A stretch of 64,000 nucleotides of DNA from Burkholderiales bacterium. GTDB taxonomy: Bacteria > Pseudomonadota > Gammaproteobacteria > Burkholderiales > SG8-39. Both the position numbers and the translations under genes were made by a program. Below are positions 54,498 to 63,176 of this stretch, piece by piece; the first letter of the stretch is position 1, and each line of letters begins with the position of its first letter. The stretch covers positions 1-64,000 of the forward strand of contig JADGRQ010000004.1 of assembly GCA_017880775.1 (NCBI GenBank). Reading direction: 5' to 3'. The notes under the pieces are model-generated. The model was not told the origin of the DNA. It ran no database searches and worked only from the letters and a program-made list of their open reading frames with translations.

Positions 54498-54781
54498 CCA
54501 AAATTGCCCCTTTCGATGCTGCCGACTCCCTTGATAATGAGGAAACCATTGCGGAATATATAACCGCCGCACTGGAAGACTCCAATCCAGACGTATTTTT
54601 GACCGCCGTGCGTGATGTTGCCCGCGCCCGTGGTATGGCCCAACTCGCAAAAGACGCCGGATTGGGGCGGGAAAGCCTATACAAAGCATTAGCGCCTGGC
54701 GCCAAACCACGCTATGACACGATGCTTAAGCTGCTTCACGCTTTGGGAGTAAAGCTTTCGGCTTCACCCGTGCGCTCATGA
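54494..54781 (+). CDS. Cassette 6: HigA-like antitoxin
   Basis: A 95-residue helix-turn-helix protein of the addiction-module antidote group. AEYITAALEDSNPDVFLTAV precedes VARARGMAQLAKDAGLGRESLYKAL (the HTH) and KPRYDTMLKLLHALGVKLSA. It would bind the toxin and the promoter. It is intact although its toxin partner is frameshifted. Confidence 0.88.
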   Translation: MTKIAPFDAADSLDNEETIAEYITAALEDSNPDVFLTAVRDVARARGMAQLAKDAGLGRESLYKALAPGAKPRYDTMLKLLHALGVKLSASPVRS

Positions 54782-54806
54782 GTTTGTCGCGGTTCCGCCT
54801 CGCGAT

Positions 54807-54864
54807 GCCCAACTTTAGCTGCAGCGGACGCGCTAAAGCGCGCCACTGACCATGACGGTGGGCG
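54807..54864 (+). other. Degenerate attC of cassette 6
   Basis: Left core GCCCAAC (54807-54813) and hairpin CGGACGCGC-TAAA-GCGCGCC are intact. The right core reads GGTGGGC where GTTGGGC is expected, so the crossover GTT is changed. This cassette end should recombine poorly. Confidence 0.65.
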
Positions 54865-54896
54865 TCAGGCTCTCAACGGCCCACGGGAGGACAACG

Positions 54897-55784
54897 ATGA
54901 GCGAAGTGCGCTTTCACGGTGTTTTCCCCTACCTTGTTTCGCCAGTCCGCGAATCCGGCGAGGTGAATGCGGACGTTCTTGCACGGCTGTGCGACGATCT
55001 CATCAAAGCGGGCGTTCACGGGCTGACGCCCTTGGGCTCAACGGGCGAGTTCGCCTATCTGACGTGGCCGCAACGGCGGCGGGTCGTTGAAGTCGTCATC
55101 AATGCCGCGAAAGGCCGCGTTCCCGTAGTAGCGGGCGTAGCTTCGACCACGATCGCCGACGCAGTGTCCCAGGCGCGCGAATTCGAACGTCTGGGTTGCA
55201 GCGGCATACTCGCGATCCTCGAGGCCTACTTCCCCCTTTCCGACGAGGGCGTATTCGCCTATTTCAAGGCGATCGCGGAGACCGTCTCCATTCCTGTCGT
55301 GCTCTACACGAACCCGAACTTCCAGCGATCGGACTTGAGCCTGCCCGTCATAGACCGGTTGAGCCGCATCCCCAACATTCGTTACATCAAGGACGCATCG
55401 TATAACACCGGCCGCTTGCTATCGATCATCAACCGGGTGGAGGGACGCATGCAGGTGTTCGCGGCCTCGTCGCACATTCCAACGTGCGTGATGCTGATCG
55501 GGGGCGTCGGCTGGATGGCAGGCCCTGCTTGCGTTGCGCCGAGACAAAGCGTCGAGCTCTACGAGCTTTGCCGGCGCGGCGACTGGGCTACGGCGATGGA
55601 ACGTCAGCGCCCGCTCTGGAATCTGAACCAGGCGTTCGCCAAGTACAACCTCGCCGCGTGCGTTAAGGGCGGGCTCCAGCTCCAGGGCTATCCGGTCGGG
55701 GCGCCGTTGCCGCCGCAGGCACCGCTGCCGACTGAAGGCGTCGAGGAAGTCAGGCGGGCGCTGACTGCGATCGGGGCGTTGTAG
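54897..55784 (+). CDS. DapA-family aldolase/lyase (cassette position 7)
   Basis: A 295-residue dihydrodipicolinate-synthase-fold protein. [14 protein letters not shown] has the substrate-carboxylate GSTGE motif, VVLYTNPNF holds the catalytic Tyr, and IRYIKDAS the Schiff-base Lys. Many family members are not DapA but use other 2-oxo acids, so dapA is not assigned. GGGAGG precedes the ATG. It lies between two degenerate attC sites. Confidence 0.82.
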   Translation: MSEVRFHGVFPYLVSPVRESGEVNADVLARLCDDLIKAGVHGLTPLGSTGEFAYLTWPQRRRVVEVVINAAKGRVPVVAGVASTTIADAVSQAREFERLGCSGILAILEAYFPLSDEGVFAYFKAIAETVSIPVVLYTNPNFQRSDLSLPVIDRLSRIPNIRYIKDASYNTGRLLSIINRVEGRMQVFAASSHIPTCVMLIGGVGWMAGPACVAPRQSVELYELCRRGDWATAMERQRPLWNLNQAFAKYNLAACVKGGLQLQGYPVGAPLPPQAPLPTEGVEEVRRALTAIGAL

Positions 55785-55825
55785 ACGGCCCCCGACAGCG
55801 CGCGGATGATGCCGAAGTCCGGTTG

Positions 55826-55888
55826 GCGCGGACGGGCGAGAAGCGCCGTGCCACAATTAGCTGCGGTGCAGGCCCGCCGCACAAACGA
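55826..55888 (+). other. Decayed attC at the end of the array
   Basis: GCGCGGACGGGC and GCAGGCCCGCCGC resemble the paired arms of the attC sites at 5.6 and 48.4 kb, in the right order and spacing. The right core GTTRRRY is missing (AAACGACC instead). This is probably the last attC of the array, now inactive. Confidence 0.5.
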
Positions 55889-55973
55889 CCACCGGGAGAG
55901 CTTCCGCGCAGCGTTTAGGTGAAATCATGCGGCCCGAGATCGAGGCGGCGTAGAATCCGAGCGAGGAGGAAAA

Positions 55974-57020
55974 ATGAAAACGATATTCCGTATGTTCTCA
56001 GCAGTGCTGTTGCTTTTTCTGAGCATTGACGCACATGCCGCGAATGGCCGGCAACTCGTGATGGAAGAATTCATGGTACCGGCGGTGGACCCGGGCATCA
56101 GCCTCTACGTGCGCAACAAGCATCCGCAAGGCGTGAAGAAGTTCACGGGCGAGACGATCCTGCTCTTCGTGCACGGTGCGACCTACCCCTCGGAGACCGC
56201 GTTCGACCTGAAGCTGAACGGCCTGTCCTGGATGGACTACATAGCGCAGCACGGCTACGACGTGTACCTGGTGGACATTCGCGGCTACGGCAAGTCCACG
56301 CGCCCGCCCGAGATGGACAAGCCGGCCGCGGACAACGCGCCGATCGTGCGCGCCGAGACCGCAGTCCAGGACGTCGGCGCGGCGGTGGACTTCATCCTCA
56401 AGCGCCGCGGCGTTTCGAAGATCAACCTGCTGGGCTGGTCGTGGGGCACCACCATCATGGGCTGGTACACCGCGCAGAACAACGACAAGGTGAACCGGCT
56501 GGTGCTCTACGCGCCACAATGGATCCGCAACAGCGCGGCGCTCACGGACTCGGGCGGCAAGCTCGGTGCCTACCGTACCGTCTCGCGCGACGCCGCGAAG
56601 GGCCGCTGGCTCACGGGCGTGGCCGAGGACAAGAAAGCCGACCTGATCCCGCCGGGCTGGTTCGAGGCATGGGCGGACGCCACCTTCGCAACCGACCCGG
56701 TGGGCTCGAAGCAAACGCCCCCGGTGCTGCGCGCGCCCAACGGAGTGGTGCAGGACGGGCGCGAGTTCTGGGGTGCGGGCAAGGCGCTGTACGACCCAGT
56801 CGGGATTCGGGTCCCCACCCTCCTCGCGCACGCCGAGTGGGATGCCGACTTGCCGAGCTACATGCTGCACGCCTATTTCGCCAAGCTGACCAATGCGCCC
56901 TACAAGCGCTACGTGGAGATAGGCGAAGGCACGCACACGGTCATCATGGAGAAGAACCGCATGCAGCTGTTCCAGGCGGTTCAGCAGTTTCTCGATGAAA
57001 GGCTCAACGCCAACCAGTAA
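55974..57020 (+). CDS. Exported alpha/beta hydrolase
   Basis: A 348-residue protein with signal peptide (FRMFSAVLLLFLSIDAHAAN). The nucleophile Ser is in INLLGWSWGTTIMGWY, and the oxyanion region is ILLFVHGATYPS; the C-terminal His is in GEGTHTVIMEKNR. A predicted periplasmic esterase or peptidase-like hydrolase. GGAGGAAAA precedes the ATG. No attC follows it, so it is probably not a cassette. Confidence 0.82.
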   Translation: MKTIFRMFSAVLLLFLSIDAHAANGRQLVMEEFMVPAVDPGISLYVRNKHPQGVKKFTGETILLFVHGATYPSETAFDLKLNGLSWMDYIAQHGYDVYLVDIRGYGKSTRPPEMDKPAADNAPIVRAETAVQDVGAAVDFILKRRGVSKINLLGWSWGTTIMGWYTAQNNDKVNRLVLYAPQWIRNSAALTDSGGKLGAYRTVSRDAAKGRWLTGVAEDKKADLIPPGWFEAWADATFATDPVGSKQTPPVLRAPNGVVQDGREFWGAGKALYDPVGIRVPTLLAHAEWDADLPSYMLHAYFAKLTNAPYKRYVEIGEGTHTVIMEKNRMQLFQAVQQFLDERLNANQ

Positions 57021-57080
57021 GTGTTCGCCGGGCAGGCTCGGTCCAGCGAGAGGCGCTTGTATGTCGTGAGGTCCAATGCG

Positions 57081-58406
57081 TCAGTTCAGCCTCATCGCAT
57101 ACACGGGACTATCGATATGGCGAACCAGAATCGCGAGATCGACCGCACCAAACGCGGCAATTCGAAATCGTCCAAAAGCGTGCGACAGATTCACCGGAAA
57201 GCGTGAGCGGCTGGCCGCATCGGCGATCGGCCTGCGTGTATTGGCTGCAGGTTCGTGCGCATGCCAAGTCAATTCCTCAGAGAATTTATCGCGCGAACCT
57301 CGCCCATCCGGTGCCGCGATGGTGTACACGATTCCACTGTCCAGCGGCGAGAAGTAGACGAGACGAGCAATGTTCGGCGCATATTCCAGCGCCGCATATG
57401 GTCGCAACACGGGTTTTGATCCCACGGACTTGAGGCGGGCGATCTCGCGTCCCGGATCGGCCGTATCGATTGCATACAACTCGTCGTGCGCATGCGCTGA
57501 CACGACAATGATGTCGCGCACAGGATCAATCTGCATCGCGTTGTGATTGGCGACCCCCGGCAGCTTGTTCGGAAAATGGTCGCTCCATCGCCCAAACGTA
57601 CCATTTCCGTTGTCGCCATCCGGACTGAAGCCGATGAATGCATTGCCTCCGCCATCATCGCCCGAGTGTCCCCAAACCACGCGGCGCGAGTCGTCCCACG
57701 TGGTCCATCCGCCAGAGTTGAGGATGGCCGTTGGATGCCGCGAACCGTGCCGCCAGCTTAGCGTGTCGAGGTTGAAGAGATGCGGTATTGCGACTGCCTT
57801 GACATCCGGCCCCAATTCTGTCTGGCCTTTGAATAGGATGTAATCGTTCCCCAACGGGTCATACTGCACGTAATCATAGGTATGCGGCGGAAGTGGCGAA
57901 CCATCCGGGTACACCGAATCGGGATAACGTGCGCCCGTCCCGTACTCGTTGTCACCACCGGTGACGTAGCCATCGGAGACTCTTCGCCATTCTCTGGAAG
58001 CCAGATCAAAGGCATGGACATCTGAACCGAAATAGTCATTGTGCCCGCCCCCAAAAATGATCATCGACCCGCTGGCCCCGTACCGCGATGCGTAGGCAGC
58101 GCCGTTCCACGCCTCGGTGATCGCGCTAAACCCCGCAACGCCATGCCAGGGTGACTTGGGCTCGCGCCCCAACATGCGTCGCAGCCGCTCCCTGGTCGAG
58201 CGTGCTGGATTCAACTCCGGATCGCGTGCGGGATCGTTATCACCCAAGTATCGCGTTCCTGGCGCGGTAGCCTGTAGCTCCAGATCGGGATGATCACCGG
58301 AGATCGCATACCAACGATGAAGGCTCATCCGTTCGATCCACGTCGCAGTTACGGGCGCCATAGGCGGCATTGTCAAGTCCGGGAAGGGCACGATGCAACA
58401 GGCCAA
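57081..58406 (-). CDS. Kelch/galactose-oxidase-like beta-propeller protein
   Basis: A protein of up to 441 residues. Repeated blocks such as MIIFGGGHNDYFGSDVHAFDLASREW and LVYFSPLDSGIVYTI indicate a beta-propeller. Start is uncertain: ATG codons at 58406, 58370, 58361 and 58328 are in frame and none has a strong site. No signal peptide is visible, which is unusual for this type and may mean the N-terminus is lost. No copper-radical residues could be confirmed. Confidence 0.65.
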   Translation of the reverse strand: MACCIVPFPDLTMPPMAPVTATWIERMSLHRWYAISGDHPDLELQATAPGTRYLGDNDPARDPELNPARSTRERLRRMLGREPKSPWHGVAGFSAITEAWNGAAYASRYGASGSMIIFGGGHNDYFGSDVHAFDLASREWRRVSDGYVTGGDNEYGTGARYPDSVYPDGSPLPPHTYDYVQYDPLGNDYILFKGQTELGPDVKAVAIPHLFNLDTLSWRHGSRHPTAILNSGGWTTWDDSRRVVWGHSGDDGGGNAFIGFSPDGDNGNGTFGRWSDHFPNKLPGVANHNAMQIDPVRDIIVVSAHAHDELYAIDTADPGREIARLKSVGSKPVLRPYAALEYAPNIARLVYFSPLDSGIVYTIAAPDGRGSRDKFSEELTWHAHEPAANTRRPIADAASRSRFPVNLSHAFGRFRIAAFGAVDLAILVRHIDSPVYAMRLN

Positions 58407-58496
58407 TCCTCACTAACGCCGTTTGCAATTGTTTGCTTGACTGTCACAATCCCGCATGTTGCGGAAAGTTTCCGGCACATGATCGAGGATGACCCT

Positions 58497-59669
58497 ATGG
58501 CAGCGAAACCGGTGAAGCCCGCAAGCATCGCCGCGCAAGCGCTCGGCTGGGTGGACGACAAGACGCGCGCGATCGTGCTGCCGATTCACACCTCGACGAC
58601 CTTCATACGCGACGCGGACAATCAGTACCGGTCGGGTCGCGGCTACGCCCGCGACCAGAACCCGACCTTCGACCAGGCCGAAGCGGTGTTGACGGCACTC
58701 GAAGGCGGGCGCGCCTCACTGCTGTTCGCGTCGGGCATGGCGGCAGCCACTGCCGTTTTTCAATCGTTGGCGCCCGATGACCACGTGCTGGCGCCGCAGG
58801 TGATGTACTGGTCGCTGCGCAACTGGTTGATGAACTTCGCGACGCATTGGGGATTGCGTGTGGAGTTCATCGACATGGGAAATCCCGACGAGCTGCGGCG
58901 CGCAATCCGGCCCGGCAAGACCAGGCTGGTCTGGATCGAAACGCCCGCAAACCCGCTGTGGACGATCACCGATATTGCCGTAAGCTGCGACATCGCGCAC
59001 GCGGCGGGCGCAGTGGTGGCCGTCGATTCCACCGTCGCGACACCCGTTCTGACCCGCCCGCTGGCGTTGGGCGCGGACATCGTGATGCATTCGGCGACGA
59101 AATACCTGAACGGTCATTCGGACGTGATTGCCGGAACGCTGACAACCCGCGAAGAATCGGCGATGTGGGCGCGCATCAAGACCGTTCGCGCGCAGATTGG
59201 CGGCGTGCTCGGATCGTTCGAGGCGTGGCTGCTCACGCGCGGCATGCGCACGCTGTTCCCACGCGTGCTCGGCGCCTGCGCCAGCGCGCAGGCGATTGCC
59301 GGGCACTTCGCGCGGCATCCGCTGGTCGCGGAAGTGCTGTATCCGGGTCTGCCTTCGTTTCACGGAAATGCAGTCGCTGCGAAGCAAATGCACGGCGGCT
59401 TTGCCGGCATGTTGTCGATCCGCGTGCGCGGTTCGCGAAAGACATCCGGCAGCGGCGAGAGCGCGGCAATCGCAACGGCCGCCAACGTCGAATTGTGGAA
59501 GCGCGCGACTTCCCTCGGCGGCGTGGAAAGCCTGATCGAACACCGCGCCAGCGTCGAAGGCGCGGGCACGCCCGCGCCGGGCGATTTGCTACGCCTCTCC
59601 GTAGGCATCGAGGACACGAATGACCTGATCGACGATCTCGAACACGCACTCGAGCTCGCGCAATCATGA
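58497..59669 (+). CDS. Cystathionine gamma-synthase/beta-lyase family PLP enzyme
   Basis: A 390-residue fold-type I PLP enzyme of the Cys/Met metabolism family. SGRGYARDQNPTFDQAEAVLTALEGG is the typical N-terminal region, LFASGMAAATAVF binds cofactor phosphate, VAVDSTVATPVLTRPL holds the PLP-nitrogen Asp, and MHSATKYLNGHSDVIAG the catalytic Lys. It cleaves or exchanges gamma/beta substituents of amino acids. Which reaction is not determined. ATG 58497 has GAGG eight bases upstream; 58479 is an alternative. Confidence 0.88.
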   Translation: MAAKPVKPASIAAQALGWVDDKTRAIVLPIHTSTTFIRDADNQYRSGRGYARDQNPTFDQAEAVLTALEGGRASLLFASGMAAATAVFQSLAPDDHVLAPQVMYWSLRNWLMNFATHWGLRVEFIDMGNPDELRRAIRPGKTRLVWIETPANPLWTITDIAVSCDIAHAAGAVVAVDSTVATPVLTRPLALGADIVMHSATKYLNGHSDVIAGTLTTREESAMWARIKTVRAQIGGVLGSFEAWLLTRGMRTLFPRVLGACASAQAIAGHFARHPLVAEVLYPGLPSFHGNAVAAKQMHGGFAGMLSIRVRGSRKTSGSGESAAIATAANVELWKRATSLGGVESLIEHRASVEGAGTPAPGDLLRLSVGIEDTNDLIDDLEHALELAQS

Positions 59670-59727
59670 GCATCCGAGGCGAAGCGCGAACCCTGGTCCC
59701 AGGGCCGGATTGACGCGGGCGCATACG

Positions 59728-60636
59728 ATGGCGCACGAACACCACCACCACCACGCGCAGACGAATTTCAACCGGGCGATCGCGATCGCGATCGCCCTCA
59801 ACATCGCGTTTGTCCTGCTGGAGACCTACTTCGGCATCGCGGCCCGGTCCCTTGCGCTGCTCGCGGACGCGGGGCACAACTTCGGCGACGTTCTCGGCCT
59901 GCTCCTCGCATGGGGTGCAAGCCATCTGGTCAAGCAACAACCCACCGAGCGCCGCACCTATGGAATGCGCCGGTCCTCGATCCTCGCGGCGGGGCTCAAT
60001 GCGAGCCTGCTTCTGATCGTGGTCGGCGTGATTGCGTGGGAAGCGATCAACCGCCTGCTTTACGCGGCCCCGGTCGCCGGAGCCACGGTGATCCTGGTGG
60101 CGGCGGCGGGCGTGGTGATCAACACCGCCACTGCGCTGCTGTTTCTGTCCGGCAGGAAGCACGATCTGAACATCCGCGGCGCGTTCCTGCACATGGCCAC
60201 CGATGCGGCGGTGTCCCTCGGCGTCGTCGTGGCCGGGATCATCATCTACGTGACCGGCTGGGTCTGGATCGACCCGGCGATCAGCCTGCTGATCGCGCTT
60301 GTGATCACGGCCGGGACATGGGACCTTCTGAGGCGCTCGCTCGACCTGTCGCTCGATGCCGTCCCCGAGCAGATCGATCCGTCGAGCGTGCGTGCCTACC
60401 TGTGCGCTTTGCCGGGGGTCGCCGAAGTGCATGACCTTCACATCTGGGCGATGAGCACGACCGAGACGGCGCTGACCGTGCATCTGGTCAGGCCGGGCGC
60501 CGGCGTGGATGATGATTGGCTGGTGCGCGTGAACCAGGAATTGCACGACCGGTTCCACATCGGGCATGCGACGATTCAGATCGAGAGCGGGCGAGGCTCC
60601 CAGCCCTGCAGTCTGGCTCCGGAACATGTCGTCTAG
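59728..60636 (+). CDS. Cation diffusion facilitator (zinc-type) transporter
   Basis: A 302-residue CDF protein. The N-terminal AHEHHHHHAQ is a metal-binding tail. Six transmembrane segments follow: the site in SLALLADAGHNFGDVLG (Asp and His of the transport site) and HMATDAAVSLGVV (His-Asp). The cytoplasmic domain has EVHDLHIWAMSTTETAL. It exports zinc or related divalent metals by proton exchange. The ATG at 59728 is used. Confidence 0.93.
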   Translation: MAHEHHHHHAQTNFNRAIAIAIALNIAFVLLETYFGIAARSLALLADAGHNFGDVLGLLLAWGASHLVKQQPTERRTYGMRRSSILAAGLNASLLLIVVGVIAWEAINRLLYAAPVAGATVILVAAAGVVINTATALLFLSGRKHDLNIRGAFLHMATDAAVSLGVVVAGIIIYVTGWVWIDPAISLLIALVITAGTWDLLRRSLDLSLDAVPEQIDPSSVRAYLCALPGVAEVHDLHIWAMSTTETALTVHLVRPGAGVDDDWLVRVNQELHDRFHIGHATIQIESGRGSQPCSLAPEHVV

Positions 60637-60672
60637 CCTGTGGCCGCGCAAGGACGCCCGGGCATCATAGAG

Positions 60673-61170
60673 ATGCCGATCGTCAGAAGCTTCGCGCCTG
60701 TTGCGCACGCGACGGCACGGGTGCTGATCCTTGGCAGCATGCCGGGAACGGAGTCGCTCAAGATGGGGCAGTATTACGCGCATCCGCGCAACCTGTTCTG
60801 GCCGATCCTCGGCGAACTGGTCGGCGCTTCGCCGCTTCTTCCATATGACCGGCGGATCAAGTCGCTCAAGCGCGCTCGAATCGCGCTGTGGGACGTGCTG
60901 AAATCGTGTGCGCGGGAGGGGAGCCTCGACTCGCGCATCGACAGCGGCTCGCTGGTCGCGAATGACTTCAGGCGGTTCTTCCTGCGGCATCCGGGCATCA
61001 CGCACGTGTTCTTCAACGGGGCCAAGGCCGAGGCATGTTTTCGGCGGTGTGTATTGCCCGATTGCGATTTCGCGGCACTTCAATACCGGCGCCTGCCCTC
61101 CACCAGCCCTGCGAATGCCGCGCTGTCCTACGCGCAGAGACTCGAGGCATGGCGGGCGTTACGAGTCTGA
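60673..61170 (+). CDS. DNA-deoxyinosine / mismatch uracil glycosylase-like protein
   Basis: A 165-residue member of the uracil-DNA glycosylase superfamily. RVLILGSMPGTESLKMGQYYAHPRN is the catalytic motif 1 region of the hypoxanthine-DNA glycosylase subgroup; LPSTSPANA is motif 2. It would remove deaminated bases. The ATG at 60673 gives MPIVRSFAPV; a GTG at 60640 is possible. Confidence 0.88.
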   Translation: MPIVRSFAPVAHATARVLILGSMPGTESLKMGQYYAHPRNLFWPILGELVGASPLLPYDRRIKSLKRARIALWDVLKSCAREGSLDSRIDSGSLVANDFRRFFLRHPGITHVFFNGAKAEACFRRCVLPDCDFAALQYRRLPSTSPANAALSYAQRLEAWRALRV

Positions 61171-61190
61171 CGATACAGGGAGCAAGCATC

Positions 61191-61520
61191 ATGCAGATGG
61201 CCGGGATTCCATTTGGCACCACCGACTGGTCGGCGGTTGAACGAACCGAACACAAGGGCGAAACCGGCACGGCCTACTGGCGCACCCGCAATTTCGCGGG
61301 CATACGCGTGCGGCTGGTTGAGTACACGCCCGGCTACCGGGCCGACCATTGGTGCGTGAAGGGCCACATCCTGCTTTGCCTGGAAGGCGAGCTGCTCACC
61401 GAGCTGAAGGACGGCCGAACGTTCGTACTGAAGCCGGGCATGAGCTATCAGGTCGCGGACGAGGCCGAACCCCACCGTTCGATGACTGCGGCGGGGGCCA
61501 AACTGTTCGTGGTCGACTAG
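61191..61520 (+). CDS. DHCW-motif cupin-fold protein
   Basis: A 109-residue single-domain cupin. VRLVEYTPGYRADHWCVKGHILLCLEGEL carries the DHxC-type motif, and VLKPGMSYQVADEAEPHRS the second cupin motif with its metal His. Function unknown. GGGAG lies eight bases before the ATG. Confidence 0.85.
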   Translation: MQMAGIPFGTTDWSAVERTEHKGETGTAYWRTRNFAGIRVRLVEYTPGYRADHWCVKGHILLCLEGELLTELKDGRTFVLKPGMSYQVADEAEPHRSMTAAGAKLFVVD

Positions 61521-61541
61521 GTCGAATTCGCAGCCCGGGGC

Positions 61542-61668
61542 TTGAGCGCTTTCTTCCTCAAAGGCATCGCGTTCGGCTGTCGGCCCCGGGCTGATGCGCG
61601 CGATCAACCTCGTTTCGGGCTGCACCATTCTCGGCTTCGCCGCGTGGCAGCTCGCGCAGCTCGTCTGA
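61542..61668 (+). pseudogene. Remnant of a LysE-type exporter
   Basis: A frame at 61594-61668 reads MRAINLVSGCTILGFAAWQLAQLV then stop, like the last helix of LysE/RhtB amino-acid exporters. Upstream, in another frame, LSAFFLKGIAFG (from 61542) resembles their first helix. The middle of the gene is gone. GC-rich dyads AGCCCGGGGC and GCCCCGGGCT flank the deletion point and may have caused it. Confidence 0.5.
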
Positions 61669-61750
61669 TATAGTCCTACTGGATGTTTGTCCACCTTCAC
61701 GAGCCCCGGATGCGCCGGGCTGAAATAGCAATGACCGCGGGTGCCAGTCG

Positions 61751-63166
61751 GTGATGCGGTTCTTCGACGCGCCGCTGGCCATCGTCGACCTCGAAACCAC
61801 CGGCGCAAATCCGGCTTACGACCGCGTCACCGAGATCGCGGTGATCGAAGCCGCAGGCGGCGAGATCACTTCGCAATGGTCCACGCTGGTGGATCCCGAA
61901 ACCACCATCCCGGCGGCGATCCAGGCGCTCACGGGCATCACCAGCCAGATGGTCGCGGGCGCGCCCACGTTCGGCGCGCTCGCCCAGGGCCTCTACGAGC
62001 GCCTCGCCGGCCGGGTGCTGGTAGCGCACAACGCGCGCTTCGATTACGGCTTCCTGCGCCACGAATTCGAGCGGGCGGGGCTGCGTTTTTCGGCGCGCAC
62101 GCTGTGCACGGTGAAGCTCTCGCGCAGGCTGTACCCGGAGCACGCGCGCCACAGCCTGGACGCGGTGATGGCGCGCCACCGCCTCGAGTGCAGCGCGCGC
62201 CATCGCGCGCTCGGCGACGCGGAAGTCGTATGGCAATTCCTGCGCGTAGCAGGCGCAGAGCGCGGCGAGGATGCGCTCGCATACGCCGCGACGCAGATCG
62301 CAAAGCAGCCGACGCTTCCCGCGCACATCGATCGCGCCGCGATCGATGCGATCCCCGACGCGCCGGGCGTATACCTGTTTTACGGCGAGGGCGGCACGCC
62401 GCTCTACGTCGGCAAGAGCGTGACCATGCGCACGCGCGTGCTGCAGCACTTCGCCGGCGACCTGCGCTCGCCGAAGGAAATGCAGCTTGCGCGCGAGGTG
62501 CGCTCGATCGAATGGCAGCGCACCGCGGGCGCGCTGGGCGCGCTGCTCAGGGAAGCCGAGCTGGTCAAGCAGCTGCTGCCGGTATTCAACCGCCGCTTGC
62601 GGCGCGCGGCCGATCCATGCAGCTTCAGTTTCGCGCCGCCGGATGCGCTGCGGTTGGTTTCGCTCGACGGGCTCGACGCCGCTGGCGCGTCCCACCTGCA
62701 CGGCATGTTCCGCACGCGCCGCGCGGCGCTCGACGCGCTGCGCGGCCTGGCCGACGAGCACGGCCTGTGCCTGCAGAGCCTGGGGTTCGACAAGACGCGC
62801 GGCGCCAAAGGCGCGTGTTTCCGGCACCAGATCAGGCGATGCGCCGGGCTGTGCGCAGGCGCCGAGACCCCGCAAGCGCACCATGCGCGCCTGGTTGCCG
62901 CGCTCGCGGGCATCAGGACCGCGGCCTGGCCGTGGCGCGGCCCGATCGGCGTGATCGAAACCGAACCCGAGAGCGATGCGACGGACGTGCACGTGATCGA
63001 CCACTGGTGCTACCGCGGCACGGCGAATTCCGAGGCCGAGGTCGGCGAGCTGCTCGAAGGCGCGCGGCTGCGTTTCGACATCGACCAGTACAAGCTGCTG
63101 GTGCGCCACCTTCGCAAGGGGGGTGTGCAGGTACGTTCACTGTCATCCCCGCTTGCGCGGGAATGA
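61751..63166 (+). CDS. DnaQ-type 3'-5' exonuclease fused to GIY-YIG/UvrC-like domain
   Basis: A 471-residue two-domain nuclease. Residues 1-165 are a DEDD exonuclease (AIVDLETTGANPAYDRVTEIA; HNARFDYGFL; RHRALGDAEVVW). From about residue 200 comes a GIY-YIG module (DAPGVYLFYGEGGTPLYVGKS) with a UvrC-like tail (LREAELVKQLLPVFNRRL; GACFRHQIRRCAGLC). This is the Cho/DinG-neighbour type fusion seen in betaproteobacteria, probably for DNA repair. GTG at 61751 or ATG at 61754. The last codons overlap a dispersed repeat. Confidence 0.88.
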   Translation: MMRFFDAPLAIVDLETTGANPAYDRVTEIAVIEAAGGEITSQWSTLVDPETTIPAAIQALTGITSQMVAGAPTFGALAQGLYERLAGRVLVAHNARFDYGFLRHEFERAGLRFSARTLCTVKLSRRLYPEHARHSLDAVMARHRLECSARHRALGDAEVVWQFLRVAGAERGEDALAYAATQIAKQPTLPAHIDRAAIDAIPDAPGVYLFYGEGGTPLYVGKSVTMRTRVLQHFAGDLRSPKEMQLAREVRSIEWQRTAGALGALLREAELVKQLLPVFNRRLRRAADPCSFSFAPPDALRLVSLDGLDAAGASHLHGMFRTRRAALDALRGLADEHGLCLQSLGFDKTRGAKGACFRHQIRRCAGLCAGAETPQAHHARLVAALAGIRTAAWPWRGPIGVIETEPESDATDVHVIDHWCYRGTANSEAEVGELLEGARLRFDIDQYKLLVRHLRKGGVQVRSLSSPLARE

Positions 63167-63168
63167 CC
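63142..63168. repeat. Short dispersed palindromic repeat, second copy
   Basis: GTCATCCCCGCTTGCGCGGGAATGAC is a near copy of the element at 24858-24885. It is translated here as the last residues (SSPLARE) of the exonuclease/GIY-YIG protein, and it supplies the stop codon. Confidence 0.6.
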
Positions 63169-63176
63169 GGACCGCG

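Noticed and set aside
47903-55973. CRISPR array among the regularly spaced sites
   Set aside because: The repeated elements are attC sites with different sequences and gene-sized spacing. No short direct repeats with unique spacers were seen anywhere in the window.
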